A stretch of DNA of 64,000 nucleotides from Starkeya sp. ORNL1 (GTDB lineage: Bacteria > Pseudomonadota > Alphaproteobacteria > Rhizobiales > Xanthobacteraceae). The DNA is taken from the NCBI RefSeq assembly GCF_012971745.1, contig NZ_CP048834.1, positions 5,341,001-5,405,000 of the forward strand, in the 5' to 3' direction. This document shows positions 11,636-21,498 of this stretch, one piece after another. Below the pieces are notes generated by a model. The model saw only the letters and a program-made list of their open reading frames with translations, searched no databases and was not told the DNA's origin. The position numbers were made by a program, and so were the translations under genes. Position 1 is the stretch's first letter. Each line of letters begins with the position of its first letter.

Positions 11636-12055
11636 TCAGCGCTTGGCGCCCGCCATCTCCAGCACGATATTCCATTCGGCGTCGGTGACCGGCTGCACCG
11701 AGAGGCGGGAATATTTCAGGAGTGCCATCTCCGCGAGGCGCGGCTCGTTCTTGATCTCGGCGAGGCTCACCGGGCGCGGCAGCTTCTTCACCGCCTTGAG
11801 GTCGACCATGACGAACACGCCCTTCTCGTCGCCGGGATCGGGATAGGCCTCCTTGATCACCTCGACGATGCCGACGATCTCCTTGCCCTCGTTCGAATGG
11901 TAGAAGAAGCCGTGCTCGCCCTTCTTCATGGCGAGCAATTGCTGCTTGGCGAGGTGGTTGCGCACGCCGTCCCAGTGCGTGCCCTTGGGCCCAGCGGCGA
12001 CCTGCATGTCCCAGGACCATTTGACGGGTTCGGACTTGTAGAGCCAATGCGCCAT
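11636..12055 (-). CDS. EVE (ASCH/PUA-like) domain protein
   Basis: 139 residues forming a single EVE domain: starts MAHWLYKSEP, with WDGVRNHLAKQQL, GEHGFFYHSNEGKEIVGI and a C-terminal LSVQPVTDAEW. EVE proteins are PUA-fold readers of modified bases; the bacterial housekeeping version is often called thymocyte nuclear protein 1-like. ATG at 12055 is 7 nt after GGAGG; an in-frame GTG at 12061 is too close to that site. It begins right after the stop of gpsA (12058), overlapping the gpsA-tsaD operon end, so it is probably the operon's third gene. Confidence 0.9.
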   Translation of the reverse strand: MAHWLYKSEPVKWSWDMQVAAGPKGTHWDGVRNHLAKQQLLAMKKGEHGFFYHSNEGKEIVGIVEVIKEAYPDPGDEKGVFVMVDLKAVKKLPRPVSLAEIKNEPRLAEMALLKYSRLSVQPVTDAEWNIVLEMAGAKR

Positions 12056-12057
12056 TC

Positions 12058-13041
12058 TCACCCCTCCGCCTTTTGCGGGCGCGCCAGCAGCGCGCCGATG
12101 GCCTGATCTATATCCCAGCGCCCGGCAATGATGCTGTCCACCGCCGCCGCGATCGGCATTTCCACATGATGTTGCGTGGCGAGTTCGACCAGCACCGCGG
12201 CGGTCGAGGCGCCCTCGGCCAGTCTGGCCGGCGCCGGCTCGCCGCGTCCCAGCGCGAGGCCGAGCGCGAAATTGCGCGATTGCGCGGTGGAGGCGGTGAG
12301 GATGAGGTCGCCGAGGCCGGAAAGCCCGGTCAGCGTCTCCGGCCGTGCACCGAAGGCACGTCCCAGCCGCGCCAATTCGGCAAAGCCGCGTGCCACCAGG
12401 GCGGCGCCGGCACTGGCGCCGAGGTTGCGCCCGGCGACGATGCCGGCGGCGATGGCGAGCACATTCTTGGCCGCGCCGCCGATCTCGACGCCGCGCACAT
12501 CATCGCTGTGATAGAGCCGGAACGAGGCGGAGCCGAGCGCGCTCGCGAGCGACTCCGCCAGTGCGGCGTCGCTCGCCGCCAGTGTCACCGCGGTCGGCAG
12601 GCCGGCGGCGACGTCGGCGGCGAAGCTGGGGCCGGAGAGCACGGCCGGTATCGCCTGCGGGCAGGCGTCCTCGATCACCTGCGTCATGAACAGATGCGTG
12701 CCGCGCTCAATGCCCTTGGCGCAGGTGACGACCGGTGTGTCGCGACGCAGATGGGTCGCCAGCAGGGTCGCGGCGTCGCGGCTGGCCTGGGCCGGGACCA
12801 CCAGCAGGACAGCCTGGCAGGCGGCGGCCTCGGCAAGGTCGATGGTCGGATGGACCGTGGCGGCGAGCGTCACGCCGGGCAGATGCGCTTCGTTGCGGCG
12901 GCTCGTGCGCATCTCGTTGACGAGACCGGGATTGCGCGCCCAGAGAAACACCGTCCGCCCGGCCCGCGCCGCGGCATTGGCGAGCGCGGTGCCCCAGGCG
13001 CCGGCACCGATCACGCCGACGTTGCGGATCGGGGCAGCCAT
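12058..13041 (-). CDS. gpsA: Glycerol-3-phosphate dehydrogenase [NAD(P)+]
   Basis: Reduces dihydroxyacetone phosphate to sn-glycerol-3-phosphate for phospholipid synthesis. The N-terminal NAD(P) motif is [13 protein letters not shown] (residues ~9-21). TCAKGIERG and [13 protein letters not shown] carry the conserved active-site lysines, and [11 protein letters not shown] is in the C-terminal domain. 327 residues, normal length. The ATG overlaps the tsaD stop (TGATG at 13039-13043), suggesting translational coupling; an EVE gene follows directly. Confidence 0.96.
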   Translation of the reverse strand: MAAPIRNVGVIGAGAWGTALANAAARAGRTVFLWARNPGLVNEMRTSRRNEAHLPGVTLAATVHPTIDLAEAAACQAVLLVVPAQASRDAATLLATHLRRDTPVVTCAKGIERGTHLFMTQVIEDACPQAIPAVLSGPSFAADVAAGLPTAVTLAASDAALAESLASALGSASFRLYHSDDVRGVEIGGAAKNVLAIAAGIVAGRNLGASAGAALVARGFAELARLGRAFGARPETLTGLSGLGDLILTASTAQSRNFALGLALGRGEPAPARLAEGASTAAVLVELATQHHVEMPIAAAVDSIIAGRWDIDQAIGALLARPQKAEG

Positions 13042-14108
13042 CAGGCCGGCTGCTCTTCGTCGACCGGGGCGGTCTCCTCCAGCGGCCAGCGGGCGCGCGG
13101 CGCGAATTCGAGACTATCCTTGCGGCCGAGCGCGAGCCGTTCGGCGCCGGCCCAGGCGATCATCGCGCCATTGTCGGTGCACAGTTCCGGCGGCGGCACG
13201 GCGAGGCGGGTGCCGCCCTCGGTCGCCACCTTGTGCAATATCTTGCGCACCGCCTGGTTGGCGCCGACGCCGCCGGCGAGCACCAGCGCCGTCGGCTTCT
13301 CGCCGCGCTCGCGCATGATCCGCAGGGCGAGCCGTACCCGGTCAGCGATCATGTCGACCACGGCGCTCTGGAACGAGGCGCAGAGGTCCGCGACATCCTT
13401 TTCGGACAGCGGCGCGATCTTCAGCGCCTCGACCCGCACCGCGGTCTTGAGGCCGGAGAGCGAGAAATCCGGCTCCGGCCGCCCGGCGAGCGGGCGCGGG
13501 AAGCTGAAGCGCACGGGATCGCCGCTTTGCGCGGCGCGCTCGACCGCGGGCCCACCCGGATAGGGCAGGCCGAGCATCTTGGCGGTCTTGTCGAAGGCTT
13601 CGCCGATGGCGTCGTCGATGGTCCCGCCGAGCTTCTCGTAATCGCCGACGCCGCGTACCGCGACCAGCTGGGTGTGGCCGCCGGAGACCAGCAGCAGCAG
13701 ATAGGGGAAGCCGACGCCGTCGGTGAGGCGTGCGGTCAACGCATGGGCTTCCAGGTGATTCACCGCGATCAGCGCCTTGCCGGAGGCCAGCGCGATCGCC
13801 TTCGCGGTGGTGAGCCCGACGATGACACCGCCGATCAGCCCCGGTCCGGCCGCGGCGGCGATGCCGTCGAGATCGCGCAGGGCGACACCGGCTTCCGCCA
13901 GCGCGCGCTCGATGACGCGGTCGAGTACCTCGACATGGGCGCGGGCGGCGATTTCCGGCACCACGCCGCCATAGGCCGCATGGTCGTCGACCTGCGAGAG
14001 CACCACATTCGATAATATCTCGCCGACGCCGCCCTGACGCCGGCGCACCACCGCCGCGGCGGTTTCGTCGCAGGTGGTCTCGATGCCGAGCAGGAGGAGG
14101 TCACTCAT
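13041..14108 (-). CDS. tsaD: tRNA N6-threonylcarbamoyladenosine transferase TsaD
   Basis: Transfers the threonylcarbamoyl group to A37 of ANN-decoding tRNAs together with TsaB/TsaE. The N-terminus is the classic [15 protein letters not shown] and the metal-binding HxxxH appears as NHLEAHA (about H118/H122), with [11 protein letters not shown] and a late [12 protein letters not shown]. The frame stays open upstream, but ATG at 14108 (MSDLLLLG) gives the normal 355 residues. Divergently arranged with hemC (start 14170), so the 61-bp gap must hold both promoters. Confidence 0.97.
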   Translation of the reverse strand: MSDLLLLGIETTCDETAAAVVRRRQGGVGEILSNVVLSQVDDHAAYGGVVPEIAARAHVEVLDRVIERALAEAGVALRDLDGIAAAAGPGLIGGVIVGLTTAKAIALASGKALIAVNHLEAHALTARLTDGVGFPYLLLLVSGGHTQLVAVRGVGDYEKLGGTIDDAIGEAFDKTAKMLGLPYPGGPAVERAAQSGDPVRFSFPRPLAGRPEPDFSLSGLKTAVRVEALKIAPLSEKDVADLCASFQSAVVDMIADRVRLALRIMRERGEKPTALVLAGGVGANQAVRKILHKVATEGGTRLAVPPPELCTDNGAMIAWAGAERLALGRKDSLEFAPRARWPLEETAPVDEEQPA

Positions 14109-14169
14109 TGACTTTGTACGCCGGGAGGTGTTTGGGGCCGTGCATGAACCGCTATCATCGCATGACCTT

Positions 14170-15096
14170 ATGATGCAATCGCTTACAAAGCTCCGTATCG
14201 GCACGCGCGGCAGTCCGCTCGCGCTTTGGCAGGCCCATGCCGTGCGCCATGCCCTCCTTGCCGCCCATCAATGGGAGGCGGATGCGGTCGCCATCGAGGT
14301 GATCCGCACCTCCGGCGATGCTATCACCGACCGGGCCCTGAGCGAGGCCGGCGGCAAGGGGCTGTTCACCCTGGAGATCGAGGACGCCCTCGTTGGCGGC
14401 CGCATCGACCTCGCGGTGCATTCCGCCAAGGACATGGCGACGGTGCTGCCCGATGGGCTGCACATCGCCGGCTATCTGCCGCGGGCGGATGTGCGCGACG
14501 CTCTGATCCTGCGCGAGGGATCCTCACTCGACGACCTGCCGCAGGGCGCGAAAATGGGCACCGCCTCCTTGCGGCGCGAGGCGCAGTTGCGCCGGCTGCG
14601 GCCGGACCTCGCCATCGGGCTGCTGCGCGGCAATGTGCAGACGCGGCTCGCCCGCGTTGCCGAGGGCACATTCGACGCCACGCTGCTGGCGCTCGCCGGA
14701 TTGACCCGGCTCGGCCTTCAGGACAAGGCGACCTGCGTGCTCGATACCGAGGCGTTCCTCCCCGCCGTGGGGCAGGGCGCCATCGCCATCGAGGGGCGGA
14801 TCGGCGACGAGCATTGCGCCGCAGCGCTCGCCTTGATGACCGATGCGGCGACCTTTGCCGCGGTGACGCTGGAGCGCGCCTTCCTCGCCGAGCTCGACGG
14901 TTCCTGCCGCACGCCGATCGGCGGGCTGGCCACGGTGGTTGGCGGGCGCATCGCGTTTCGCGGCCTGCTGCTGTCGAACGACGGACGCGAAGCCATCGAG
15001 ACGGCACGCGAGGGCGATGTCGCGGATGCGGCCAGCCTCGGCGCGGATGCCGGGCGCGAGGTGCGTGCCCGCGCCCCGGCTCACATGCTGGCCTGA
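14170..15096 (+). CDS. hemC: Hydroxymethylbilane synthase (porphobilinogen deaminase)
   Basis: Condenses four porphobilinogen molecules into hydroxymethylbilane in tetrapyrrole synthesis. It begins [16 protein letters not shown], contains [14 protein letters not shown] and [18 protein letters not shown], and has the dipyrromethane-cofactor cysteine in [13 protein letters not shown] (about C246). 308 residues from ATG 14170; ATG 14173 is an equally possible start and no strong Shine-Dalgarno is visible. First gene of the hemC-hemD-mitofilin-hemY series; hemD follows after 5 bp. Confidence 0.96.
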   Translation: MMQSLTKLRIGTRGSPLALWQAHAVRHALLAAHQWEADAVAIEVIRTSGDAITDRALSEAGGKGLFTLEIEDALVGGRIDLAVHSAKDMATVLPDGLHIAGYLPRADVRDALILREGSSLDDLPQGAKMGTASLRREAQLRRLRPDLAIGLLRGNVQTRLARVAEGTFDATLLALAGLTRLGLQDKATCVLDTEAFLPAVGQGAIAIEGRIGDEHCAAALALMTDAATFAAVTLERAFLAELDGSCRTPIGGLATVVGGRIAFRGLLLSNDGREAIETAREGDVADAASLGADAGREVRARAPAHMLA

Positions 15097-15101
15097 GCCC
15101 G

Positions 15102-15806
15102 ATGCGCGTGCTCGTCACCCGCCCGCAGCCGGATGCCGACACAACGGCGCGGCGACTGGAAGCGGCCGGGCATGAAGCGATCGTCGATCCGATGCTGATT
15201 GTGGCGCCGCTTGACGATGCGCGGCTGCCGCCCGGCGCCTTCTACGGGGTGGTGCTGACCAGTGTGAATGGCGCCCGCGCGCTGGCTGCGCGGCCGGAAC
15301 TCGATGCCCTGCGCGCTACGCCGCTCTACACCGTCGGCAGGCGTACCGCGGCTGCCGCTCCTTCCGGCTTTGCGCGAGTAACGGTGGCCGATGGGGATGG
15401 GGCGGCGCTGGCCAGGTTGCTGCGCCACGAGGTGCCGGCCGGGTCGCGGCTGTTACATGTCGCCGGTGAGGACCGGGCGGTCGATCTCGCTGCCGAACTT
15501 GCCGGCGCCGGCATCACGGTCGAGCTGTTCACCATCTACCGCGCGGTACCGGCGACTGGCCTTATGGAGGCGACGCGTGCCGCGCTGGCGGGCGGGCAGA
15601 TCGACGCAGCCCTGCATTTTTCGCCGCGCACCGCGGCGACACTCGCGGGCCACGCGCTGCGCGCCGGGCTGCAGCCGGAATTCGCGCGCATCTGCCATCT
15701 CTGCTTCTCTTCCAAAGTGGCGGCGCCACTTCGCGCGGTCGGGGCGCCAGCCGTCGTCGCCGATGCACCGAACGAGGATGCATTGCTCGCCTTGCTGGAG
15801 ACGTGA
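15102..15806 (+). CDS. hemD: Uroporphyrinogen-III synthase
   Basis: 234 residues starting MRVLVTRPQPDADTTARRL, the typical HemD N-terminus. Later parts include YGVVLTSVNGARALAA and LHFSPRTAATLAGHA, matching the two-domain HemD fold. Sequence conservation in this family is low, so position directly behind hemC (5 bp) is strong supporting evidence. It cyclises hydroxymethylbilane with inversion of ring D. The reading frame runs open through hemC upstream, but only the ATG at 15102 makes sense. Confidence 0.93.
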   Translation: MRVLVTRPQPDADTTARRLEAAGHEAIVDPMLIVAPLDDARLPPGAFYGVVLTSVNGARALAARPELDALRATPLYTVGRRTAAAAPSGFARVTVADGDGAALARLLRHEVPAGSRLLHVAGEDRAVDLAAELAGAGITVELFTIYRAVPATGLMEATRAALAGGQIDAALHFSPRTAATLAGHALRAGLQPEFARICHLCFSSKVAAPLRAVGAPAVVADAPNEDALLALLET

Positions 15807-15898
15807 AACCATACCGCCGACACGATGGTTGCAGAGGATGGTTGGCCGGTCTATCCCGGATGGCTCCAGATCGGCGTTCTTGATCGGTGAGGTGTGCA

Positions 15899-17467
15899 GT
15901 GGCGACAGACGACCCGGCAGGCGGACCCTCCTCGGGCCAGCCCCCACAGGCAGACGCTTCGCCGCGCGCGGAAACCCCTGCGCAGGACGAGGCGTTGCGT
16001 GAGGTCGGCGGGCGCGCCCGTCGCCGGCCGCCAACCGTGATCGACCTTGCCGCCAAGGATCTGACCCCGCCGGAAGCAACCCCGCCCGAAGCGCCGTCGC
16101 CCGAAGTGGCGGCGCCCGAGGCCCCCAGCGAGAACGGGGCGGGCGAGCCGCCGCACGCGGACACAGCGCGGGGCACCGATGCGGCGCCGGAAGCGACTGA
16201 GCCGCCGCCTGCCGTGCCGCCGCCGAAAGCGAGGGGGTCGTTTGGCTTTCTGGCCGGCCTCATCATCGCGCTGCTCTCCGGTCTGCTCGGCGGTGCCATC
16301 GCCACGATGGTGGCGCTGTCCTTCTTCGGGGCGACCGATAGCCTCGATTCCCTCACCGATCTCGAGGCGCGCACCGTCGAGCTGCGCCAGCGCACCGATG
16401 CGCTCGAAGCGCGCCCGCAGGCTGCCGACGGCTCCGCGGCGGTGGCGGCGCTCGGCCAGCGGCTAGACACGCTCAACGCGACGCTGGATGGCGTGCAGGG
16501 CAAGGTGACGGCGCTGGAATCCGCGCCTGCGCCGCAATCCGCGGCGCCTGCGTCGGCGAGCGAAGCGCCTGCGGCTGTGTCGCCTGAGCTCAACGCCCGC
16601 CTCGATGCGGTGGAGGCGCTGGCGAAGCGGGCGAGCGAGGCGAGCGCCGCTCCGTCGCCTGAACTCACTGCCCGGCTCGACGCGGTGGAGGCTCTGGCGA
16701 AGCGGGCGAGCGAGGCGAGCGCCGCGCAGTCGCCCGAACTCACTGCCCGGCTTGACGCGGTAGAGGCACTGGCGAAGCAAGCCAGCACGACTGCCAGCAC
16801 TGCCGCCGAGCGGCCCACCGTCTCGCCGGATGCGGTGACGGCGCTCGGCGAGAAGCTGACGGCGCTGGAGCAGCGCGTCGCAGATGTCGCGAAGGCCAAT
16901 GAGACCGCTGCCAGGGGTGCGGCGCAGCTTGCCGCGCTCGGCGCTTTGCGCGAGGCGGTGCTGCGCGGTTCCCCCTTCGCGGCGGAGCTCGCGGCGGCAC
17001 GCAATCTGCTCGGGCCCCAGGCCGACGCCTTGCAGCCGCTCGACGCCTATGCCGCCGGCGGCTTTCCCTCCGGTCCGGCTCTGCTCAAGCGGCTGGCCAC
17101 CAAGGTCGAGGCGCCGGCAGTTCCCGCCGCACCGTCCGCGGATCAACCCGCCGCGCCAGCGCCGGCCGATGAGGGGTTCTTCACCCGGCTGTCGCGTAGC
17201 GCCGAAGGCCTCGTCAGCGTGCGCCGGGTCGAACAGGCCGATCCGGCGAGCACCAGCGAAGCGGAAGCCGCCTCTGCAAGGGTCGCCGCGGCGCTGCTGC
17301 GCGACGACATGGCCGGCGCCGCCCAGGAGATCGCGGCGCTGCCCGCCGGCGCGCGCGACGCGGCCCAGCCGGTCCTCGCCGACATCGCGGCGCGCCAGAA
17401 GGCGCTCGCCGACATCGACACCCTGAACCGGCAGATCCTCGCCCAACTCGCCGGGAGCGCACCGTGA
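15899..17467 (+). CDS. Mitofilin/Mic60-like inner-membrane protein (COG4223 type)
   Basis: 522 residues from GTG 15899, 6 nt after GGTGAGG; a GTG at 15887 is an alternative. A Pro/Ala-rich acidic N-terminus leads to one membrane helix (GFLAGLIIALLSGLLGGAIA, residues ~115-140), then a long Ala/Glu-rich coiled-coil region and a C-terminal alpha-helical domain. Alphaproteobacterial mitofilin homologues lie in heme operons next to hemD and hemY, as here, and shape intracytoplasmic membranes in some species. Three near-identical 25-residue repeats (16580-16804) lengthen the coiled coil. Its stop overlaps the next start (GTGA at 17464). Confidence 0.88.
   Translation: MATDDPAGGPSSGQPPQADASPRAETPAQDEALREVGGRARRRPPTVIDLAAKDLTPPEATPPEAPSPEVAAPEAPSENGAGEPPHADTARGTDAAPEATEPPPAVPPPKARGSFGFLAGLIIALLSGLLGGAIATMVALSFFGATDSLDSLTDLEARTVELRQRTDALEARPQAADGSAAVAALGQRLDTLNATLDGVQGKVTALESAPAPQSAAPASASEAPAAVSPELNARLDAVEALAKRASEASAAPSPELTARLDAVEALAKRASEASAAQSPELTARLDAVEALAKQASTTASTAAERPTVSPDAVTALGEKLTALEQRVADVAKANETAARGAAQLAALGALREAVLRGSPFAAELAAARNLLGPQADALQPLDAYAAGGFPSGPALLKRLATKVEAPAVPAAPSADQPAAPAPADEGFFTRLSRSAEGLVSVRRVEQADPASTSEAEAASARVAAALLRDDMAGAAQEIAALPAGARDAAQPVLADIAARQKALADIDTLNRQILAQLAGSAP
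16580..16804 (+). repeat. Three 75-bp in-frame tandem repeats in the mitofilin-like gene
   Basis: Units start at 16580, 16655 and 16730 and encode SPEL(N/T)ARLDAVEALAK(R/Q)AS followed by EASAA linkers; the third unit diverges at its end. The nucleotide sequence is almost unchanged between units, pointing to recent duplication. The repeat keeps heptad-like spacing. Confidence 0.9.
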
Positions 17468-19092
17468 TACGGCTTGTCGTCTATCTCCTCGTCCTTGCGC
17501 TGGTCGCCTTCGGCGTCGCCTGGCTGGCCGATCGGCCCGGCGAGGTCGCCATCGTCTGGCAGGGCTGGCACATCCAGACCAGCGTCATGGTCGCGGCCAG
17601 CGCGCTGCTCGCGGCGATGGCGGGCGCGATCCTGATCTGGTCGCTGATCCGGCTGGTGTTCCGCTCGCCCGATATCGTCGCCATGGCGTTCCGCAACCGG
17701 CGCGCCACGCGCGGCTGGGCGGCGGTGTCACGCGGCCTGGTCGCCGTCGGCTCGGGCGACCTGCCCGGCGCGCGGCGTGCTGCCGCCGATGCCGACCGTC
17801 TGCTCGGCCATGAACCGCTCGCGCGCCTGCTGGCGGCGCAGGCGGCGCAGTTGGCGGGTGATACCGAAGGCGCCGAGACGGCGTTCCGCGCCATGACCGA
17901 GAATCCGACGACACGCCTGCTCGGCTTGCGCGGCCTGCATGTCGAGGCGCGGCGGCGCGGCGATGCCGGCGCGGCGCTGCTCACGGCGGAGGAAGCGGCA
18001 CGGCAGGAGCCGGGCCTCGCCTGGGCCTCCGACGCGGTAATCGAAGCACGGTGTATTGCCGGCGACTTTTCCGGCGCGCTCGCCGTGCTCGAGCGCGAGG
18101 CCTCGCATGGCGGGCTCGACCGCGCGGCCCACCGCCGCCGGCGTGCCGTGCTGCTGGCGGCGCAGGCGACCGCGCTGGAGCTTTCCGATCCCGCGGCGGC
18201 GCGCGAGCGCGCCATCGAGGCGGTGCGTCTTGCGCCGACCCTGGTGCCGGCGGCGGAAGTGGCCGGCCGGCTGCTGGGCGCGGCGGGTGATCCGCGCAAG
18301 GCGGCGAAGATCATCGAGACCGCCTTTGCCGTAACCCCGCATCCCGATCTCGGCGAAACCTATCTGCATTTGCGCCCCGGCGACGCCGCCCGCGAGCGGC
18401 TGAAGCGGGTGCGCAACCTCACTGCCCGCGCGCCGGCCCATGCCGAGAGCGCCATGGTGCTGGCCCGCGCCGCGCTCGACGCGCAGGATTTCGCCACCGC
18501 GCGCACCGCTTTGGCGCCGCTCACCGATACGGCGACGCAGCGTCTGTGCCTGTTGATGGCGGAGCTGGAAGCGGCAGAGAATGGCGATGTCGGCAAGGCG
18601 CGCGAATGGACCGCACGTGCGGTGCGGGCGCCGCGCGACCCGGCCTGGGTGGCGGACGGCATCGTCGCCGAGCGCTGGTCGCCGATCTCGCCGCTGAGCG
18701 GCCGGCTGGACGCCTTCGCCTGGATGACGCCGCCGGGCGTCACCTCGACGCCGATGCTGGAGCACGAGGCGGAGCGGGTGAAGGCGGCGATCGCGGCTGC
18801 GATCGAGGCGCGGCCCGTGCTGTCGGAGACGCCGGCGCCCGCCGCGACGCCGACCAAGACGGATGCACCGGGTGCCGAGACGCCGCGCGACATCTCCGCG
18901 CTCGCCCCGGCCGCCAGCGCGCCGCCGCTCGCACCCGAACCGCCGGTTGCCGCGCCGGTCCGGCCGGTGGTGATGCCGGCTGCCGCCGCCAAAGTGGTCG
19001 CCGAGCCACATCTGCCGGACGATCCCGGCCCCGGCACCGCCATCGAGGAAGCACCGGCTGCCGCGAGACGGTCGCCGCCATTCGGGGTGTGA
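17464..19092 (+). CDS. HemY-domain TPR membrane protein
   Basis: 542 residues. Two N-terminal membrane helices (residues ~1-20 and ~40-62, IRLVVYLLVLALVAFGVAW and SALLAAMAGAILIWSLIR) precede the HemY-N domain and TPR-like helical repeats (SRGLVAVGSGDLPGARRAA, then repeated AR/LL/A patterns). The last ~110 residues are Pro/Ala-rich and probably disordered. HemY-N proteins accompany hemC/hemD in proteobacteria; this is not protoporphyrinogen oxidase despite the shared name. Start GTG overlaps the mitofilin stop, so translation is likely coupled. Confidence 0.9.
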   Translation: MIRLVVYLLVLALVAFGVAWLADRPGEVAIVWQGWHIQTSVMVAASALLAAMAGAILIWSLIRLVFRSPDIVAMAFRNRRATRGWAAVSRGLVAVGSGDLPGARRAAADADRLLGHEPLARLLAAQAAQLAGDTEGAETAFRAMTENPTTRLLGLRGLHVEARRRGDAGAALLTAEEAARQEPGLAWASDAVIEARCIAGDFSGALAVLEREASHGGLDRAAHRRRRAVLLAAQATALELSDPAAARERAIEAVRLAPTLVPAAEVAGRLLGAAGDPRKAAKIIETAFAVTPHPDLGETYLHLRPGDAARERLKRVRNLTARAPAHAESAMVLARAALDAQDFATARTALAPLTDTATQRLCLLMAELEAAENGDVGKAREWTARAVRAPRDPAWVADGIVAERWSPISPLSGRLDAFAWMTPPGVTSTPMLEHEAERVKAAIAAAIEARPVLSETPAPAATPTKTDAPGAETPRDISALAPAASAPPLAPEPPVAAPVRPVVMPAAAAKVVAEPHLPDDPGPGTAIEEAPAAARRSPPFGV

Positions 19093-19429
19093 TGACGATA
19101 GCTTCAGCATCCTTCGAGGCCGGCCTGAAGGCCGGCACCTCAGGATGAGGGCGTTCTAAAAGAACCAACCTCATCCTGAGGTGCGAGCGCAGCGAGCCTC
19201 GAAGGATGCTCAAGCCGCGCGTGACGGTCGATCAGTGCTGTCAACCAAATCCAATCCCGCCAGAGGCCCGGTCGCTCGTCAGGCGACCGGAGGGAAAGAG
19301 CGAGCCGGAGTACATCCGTCCTGACCCGCTCACATCCGGCGCGGCGCTGACGAAGCGCCTTCGAACCGGAAGCCCTGTTCTGGGGGATGAAGCCTAGATG
19401 GGGAGCGTCGCGGAAAGTTCAAGGGGCGG
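19093..19429. other. Intergenic region between convergent hemY-like gene and cobT
   Basis: Holds a family B repeat (19108-19208). In 19209-19429 I see only a short GGTCGC...GCGACC hairpin near 19270-19290 and no supported gene; the small open frame there has no recognisable features. Confidence 0.6.
19108..19208. repeat. Family B intergenic palindromic repeat, copy 2
   Basis: CATCCTTCGAGGC...GCACCTCAGGATGAGG, a short AT-richer spacer (TTCTAAAAGAA), then CCTCATCCTGAGGTG...CCTCGAAGGATG. A near-perfect ~101-bp inverted repeat between the convergent genes. Confidence 0.88.
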
Positions 19430-21343
19430 CTAGTTGAGCCGCCGCCCGCCGGCTCCCTTGGCCTTGCTGGCGGCGCGCTTCTTCTCGGCACGCTCGTCGA
19501 ACAGTTCGGCGAGCTTGTCGGTCATGGCGCCGCCGAGTTCCTCGGCGTCGACGATGGTCACGGCGCGCTTGTAGTAGCGCGTCACGTCATGGCCGATGCC
19601 GATGGCGATCAGCTCCACCGGCGACTTGTTCTCGATCTGCTGGATCACCCAGCGCAGATGCCGCTCCAGATAATTGCCGGGGTTCACCGACAGCGTGGAA
19701 TCATCCACCGGCGCGCCATCGGAGATCATCATCAATATGCGCCGCGACTCGTTGCGGGCGAGCAGGCGATTGTGCGCCCAGTCGAGCGCCTCGCCGTCGA
19801 TGTTCTCCTTCAACAGGCCCTCGCGCATCATCAGGCCGAGATTCTTTCGCGCGCGCCGCCAAGGGGCGTCGGCCGCCTTGTAGATGATGTGGCGCAGATC
19901 GTTCAGCCGGCCGGGCGCGCCCGGCTTGCCGGAGGCGAGCCAGGCTTCGCGGGCCTGCCCGCCCTTCCACGCCTTGGTGGTGAAGCCGAGGATTTCGACC
20001 TTCACGCCGCAGCGCTCTAGCGTGCGGGCGAGGATGTCGGCGCAGGCGGCGGCGACGGTGATCGGACGGCCGCGCATCGAGCCGGAATTGTCGAGCAGCA
20101 GCGTCACCACGGTGTCGCGGAAATCGGTGTCGCGCTCGCGCTTGAAGGACAGCGGCTGCATCGGGTCGATGATGACGCGGTGCAGGCGCGCCGGATCGAG
20201 CATGCCCTCTTCCAGGTCGAACTCCCAGCCGCGGCTCTGCTGCGCCATCAGCTTGCGCTGCAGGCGGTTGGCGAGGCGGGCGACGACACCGGACAAATGC
20301 ACCAGCTGCTTGTCGAGATAGGAGCGCAGCCGCGAGAGCTCCTCGGGATCGCACAGTTCGTCGGCGTTCACCGTCTCGTCGAAGCGCGGCGTGAAGGGGT
20401 GGTATTCCGGCGGGCGCGGCTCGGGCGGCGAGAGATTCTGCGGGCGCCACGGCTCGGAGGATTCGTCGGCCTCGCCCAGTTCCGGATCGTCGGAGATCTC
20501 GGAGCTCTGGCGCTCCTCCTGCTCCTCGCTTTCCTCCGGCGTCTGGTCGGAGGAGAGCTCGGTGTCGACCTCGGTACTGCCCTCGGTGTTCTCGTCCTGC
20601 TCGGTGTCGCTGCCCTTGCCGGAATCGTCGTCGCGCTTGTCGTCGGCGTCGGTCGAGGGGTCGTTGTCCTCGTCGAACGGGGCGATGTCCTCGCCCATGC
20701 CGAGCGAGGACAGGAGATCGCGCATCGCCTCGGCGAAGCGCCGCTGGTCGGCGGTGGAATCGGCGAGCTCGGACAGCGCCTCGGCGCCGCGCTCCTCGAC
20801 GAAGCCGCGCCACAGGTTCACCAGCTCACGCGCCGAGGCGGGCGGGGCCATGCCGGTGAGGCGCTCGCGCAGGATCAGCGACAGCGCATCCTCGATCGGC
20901 GCATCCGAACGGTCGGCGAGATTGGAGAAATTGGCGCGCTGGTAGCGGTCCTCCAGCATCGCGGTGAGATTGAGCGCGACGCCGTCCATGCGCAGCGCGC
21001 CGATTGCCTCGCAGCGGGTCTGCTCGGCGGCGTCGAAGGCGGCGCGCGCGGTCTGGCCGACCGGCACCAGCTTCCTGTGCACCTTCGGGTCATGACAGGC
21101 GAGGCGCAGCGCCATGGAATCGGCGTGGCCGCGCAGCACCGCGGCGTCCTGCCGGGTGAGGCGGCGGGCCGGCTCCGGCAGCCGGGCGCGGCCATCGGCA
21201 TAGCCGGGGCGCTCATTGCCGAAGCTGATCTCGATGTCCTTTTCCCCGGCAATGGCGCGCAGGCACCCGGAGACGGCGCGCTTCAGCGGCTCGGTCGGGG
21301 ATTCCTTGGGCGGGGTGCGCGGATTGCGGTTGGACGGGATCAT
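19430..21343 (-). CDS. cobT: Cobaltochelatase subunit CobT
   Basis: 637 residues, the usual CobT length. With CobS it forms the AAA+ chaperone-like complex that helps CobN insert Co2+ into hydrogenobyrinate a,c-diamide. The centre is a highly acidic linker (residues ~215-300, rich in D/E/S) and the C-terminus is a VWA domain with the MIDAS motif [10 protein letters not shown] (about D418-S-G-S). N-terminal region starts with the characteristic [15 protein letters not shown]. It follows cobS with 155 bp containing a family C repeat. No cobN is in the window. Confidence 0.95.
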   Translation of the reverse strand: MIPSNRNPRTPPKESPTEPLKRAVSGCLRAIAGEKDIEISFGNERPGYADGRARLPEPARRLTRQDAAVLRGHADSMALRLACHDPKVHRKLVPVGQTARAAFDAAEQTRCEAIGALRMDGVALNLTAMLEDRYQRANFSNLADRSDAPIEDALSLILRERLTGMAPPASARELVNLWRGFVEERGAEALSELADSTADQRRFAEAMRDLLSSLGMGEDIAPFDEDNDPSTDADDKRDDDSGKGSDTEQDENTEGSTEVDTELSSDQTPEESEEQEERQSSEISDDPELGEADESSEPWRPQNLSPPEPRPPEYHPFTPRFDETVNADELCDPEELSRLRSYLDKQLVHLSGVVARLANRLQRKLMAQQSRGWEFDLEEGMLDPARLHRVIIDPMQPLSFKRERDTDFRDTVVTLLLDNSGSMRGRPITVAAACADILARTLERCGVKVEILGFTTKAWKGGQAREAWLASGKPGAPGRLNDLRHIIYKAADAPWRRARKNLGLMMREGLLKENIDGEALDWAHNRLLARNESRRILMMISDGAPVDDSTLSVNPGNYLERHLRWVIQQIENKSPVELIAIGIGHDVTRYYKRAVTIVDAEELGGAMTDKLAELFDERAEKKRAASKAKGAGGRRLN

Positions 21344-21369
21344 GGTGTTCCGCTCAGGGGCTCGAATTA

Positions 21370-21482
21370 CCTCTCCCCAACGGGGAGAGGTCGGCGGCGC
21401 AGCCGCCGGGTGAGGGGGAGGGTGGTGGACGTTTGCGCGCCGTCCCCCCTCACCCCAGCCCTCTCCCCCACGGGGAGAGGGA
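21370..21482. repeat. CTCTCCCC-type palindromic repeat (family C) between cobS and cobT
   Basis: CCTCTCCCCAACGGGGAGAGG forms a hairpin at ~21370-21390. A GGCGGCGCAGCCGCC palindrome and the inverted CCCTCACCCCAG...CTCTCCCCCACGGGGAGAGG end follow, closing near 21482. It separates two genes expected to be co-expressed. Confidence 0.7.
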
Positions 21483-21498
21483 GCAAGTCGTGGTTCCG

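Noticed and set aside
14226..15101. Apparent fusion of a long Arg/Pro-rich protein to HemD
   Set aside because: It is only the hemC region read in another frame; HemD begins at 15102.
16580..16804. Tandem repeats as a CRISPR array
   Set aside because: The 75-bp units run head to tail without spacers and stay in frame inside a coding sequence.
17464..19092. HemY annotation as protoporphyrinogen oxidase
   Set aside because: The protein has the HemY-N/TPR architecture and lacks an FAD motif, so it is not the oxidase that shares the name.
19206..19397. Short plus-strand open frame after the family B repeat
   Set aside because: Begins inside the repeat, no Shine-Dalgarno, no recognisable protein features.
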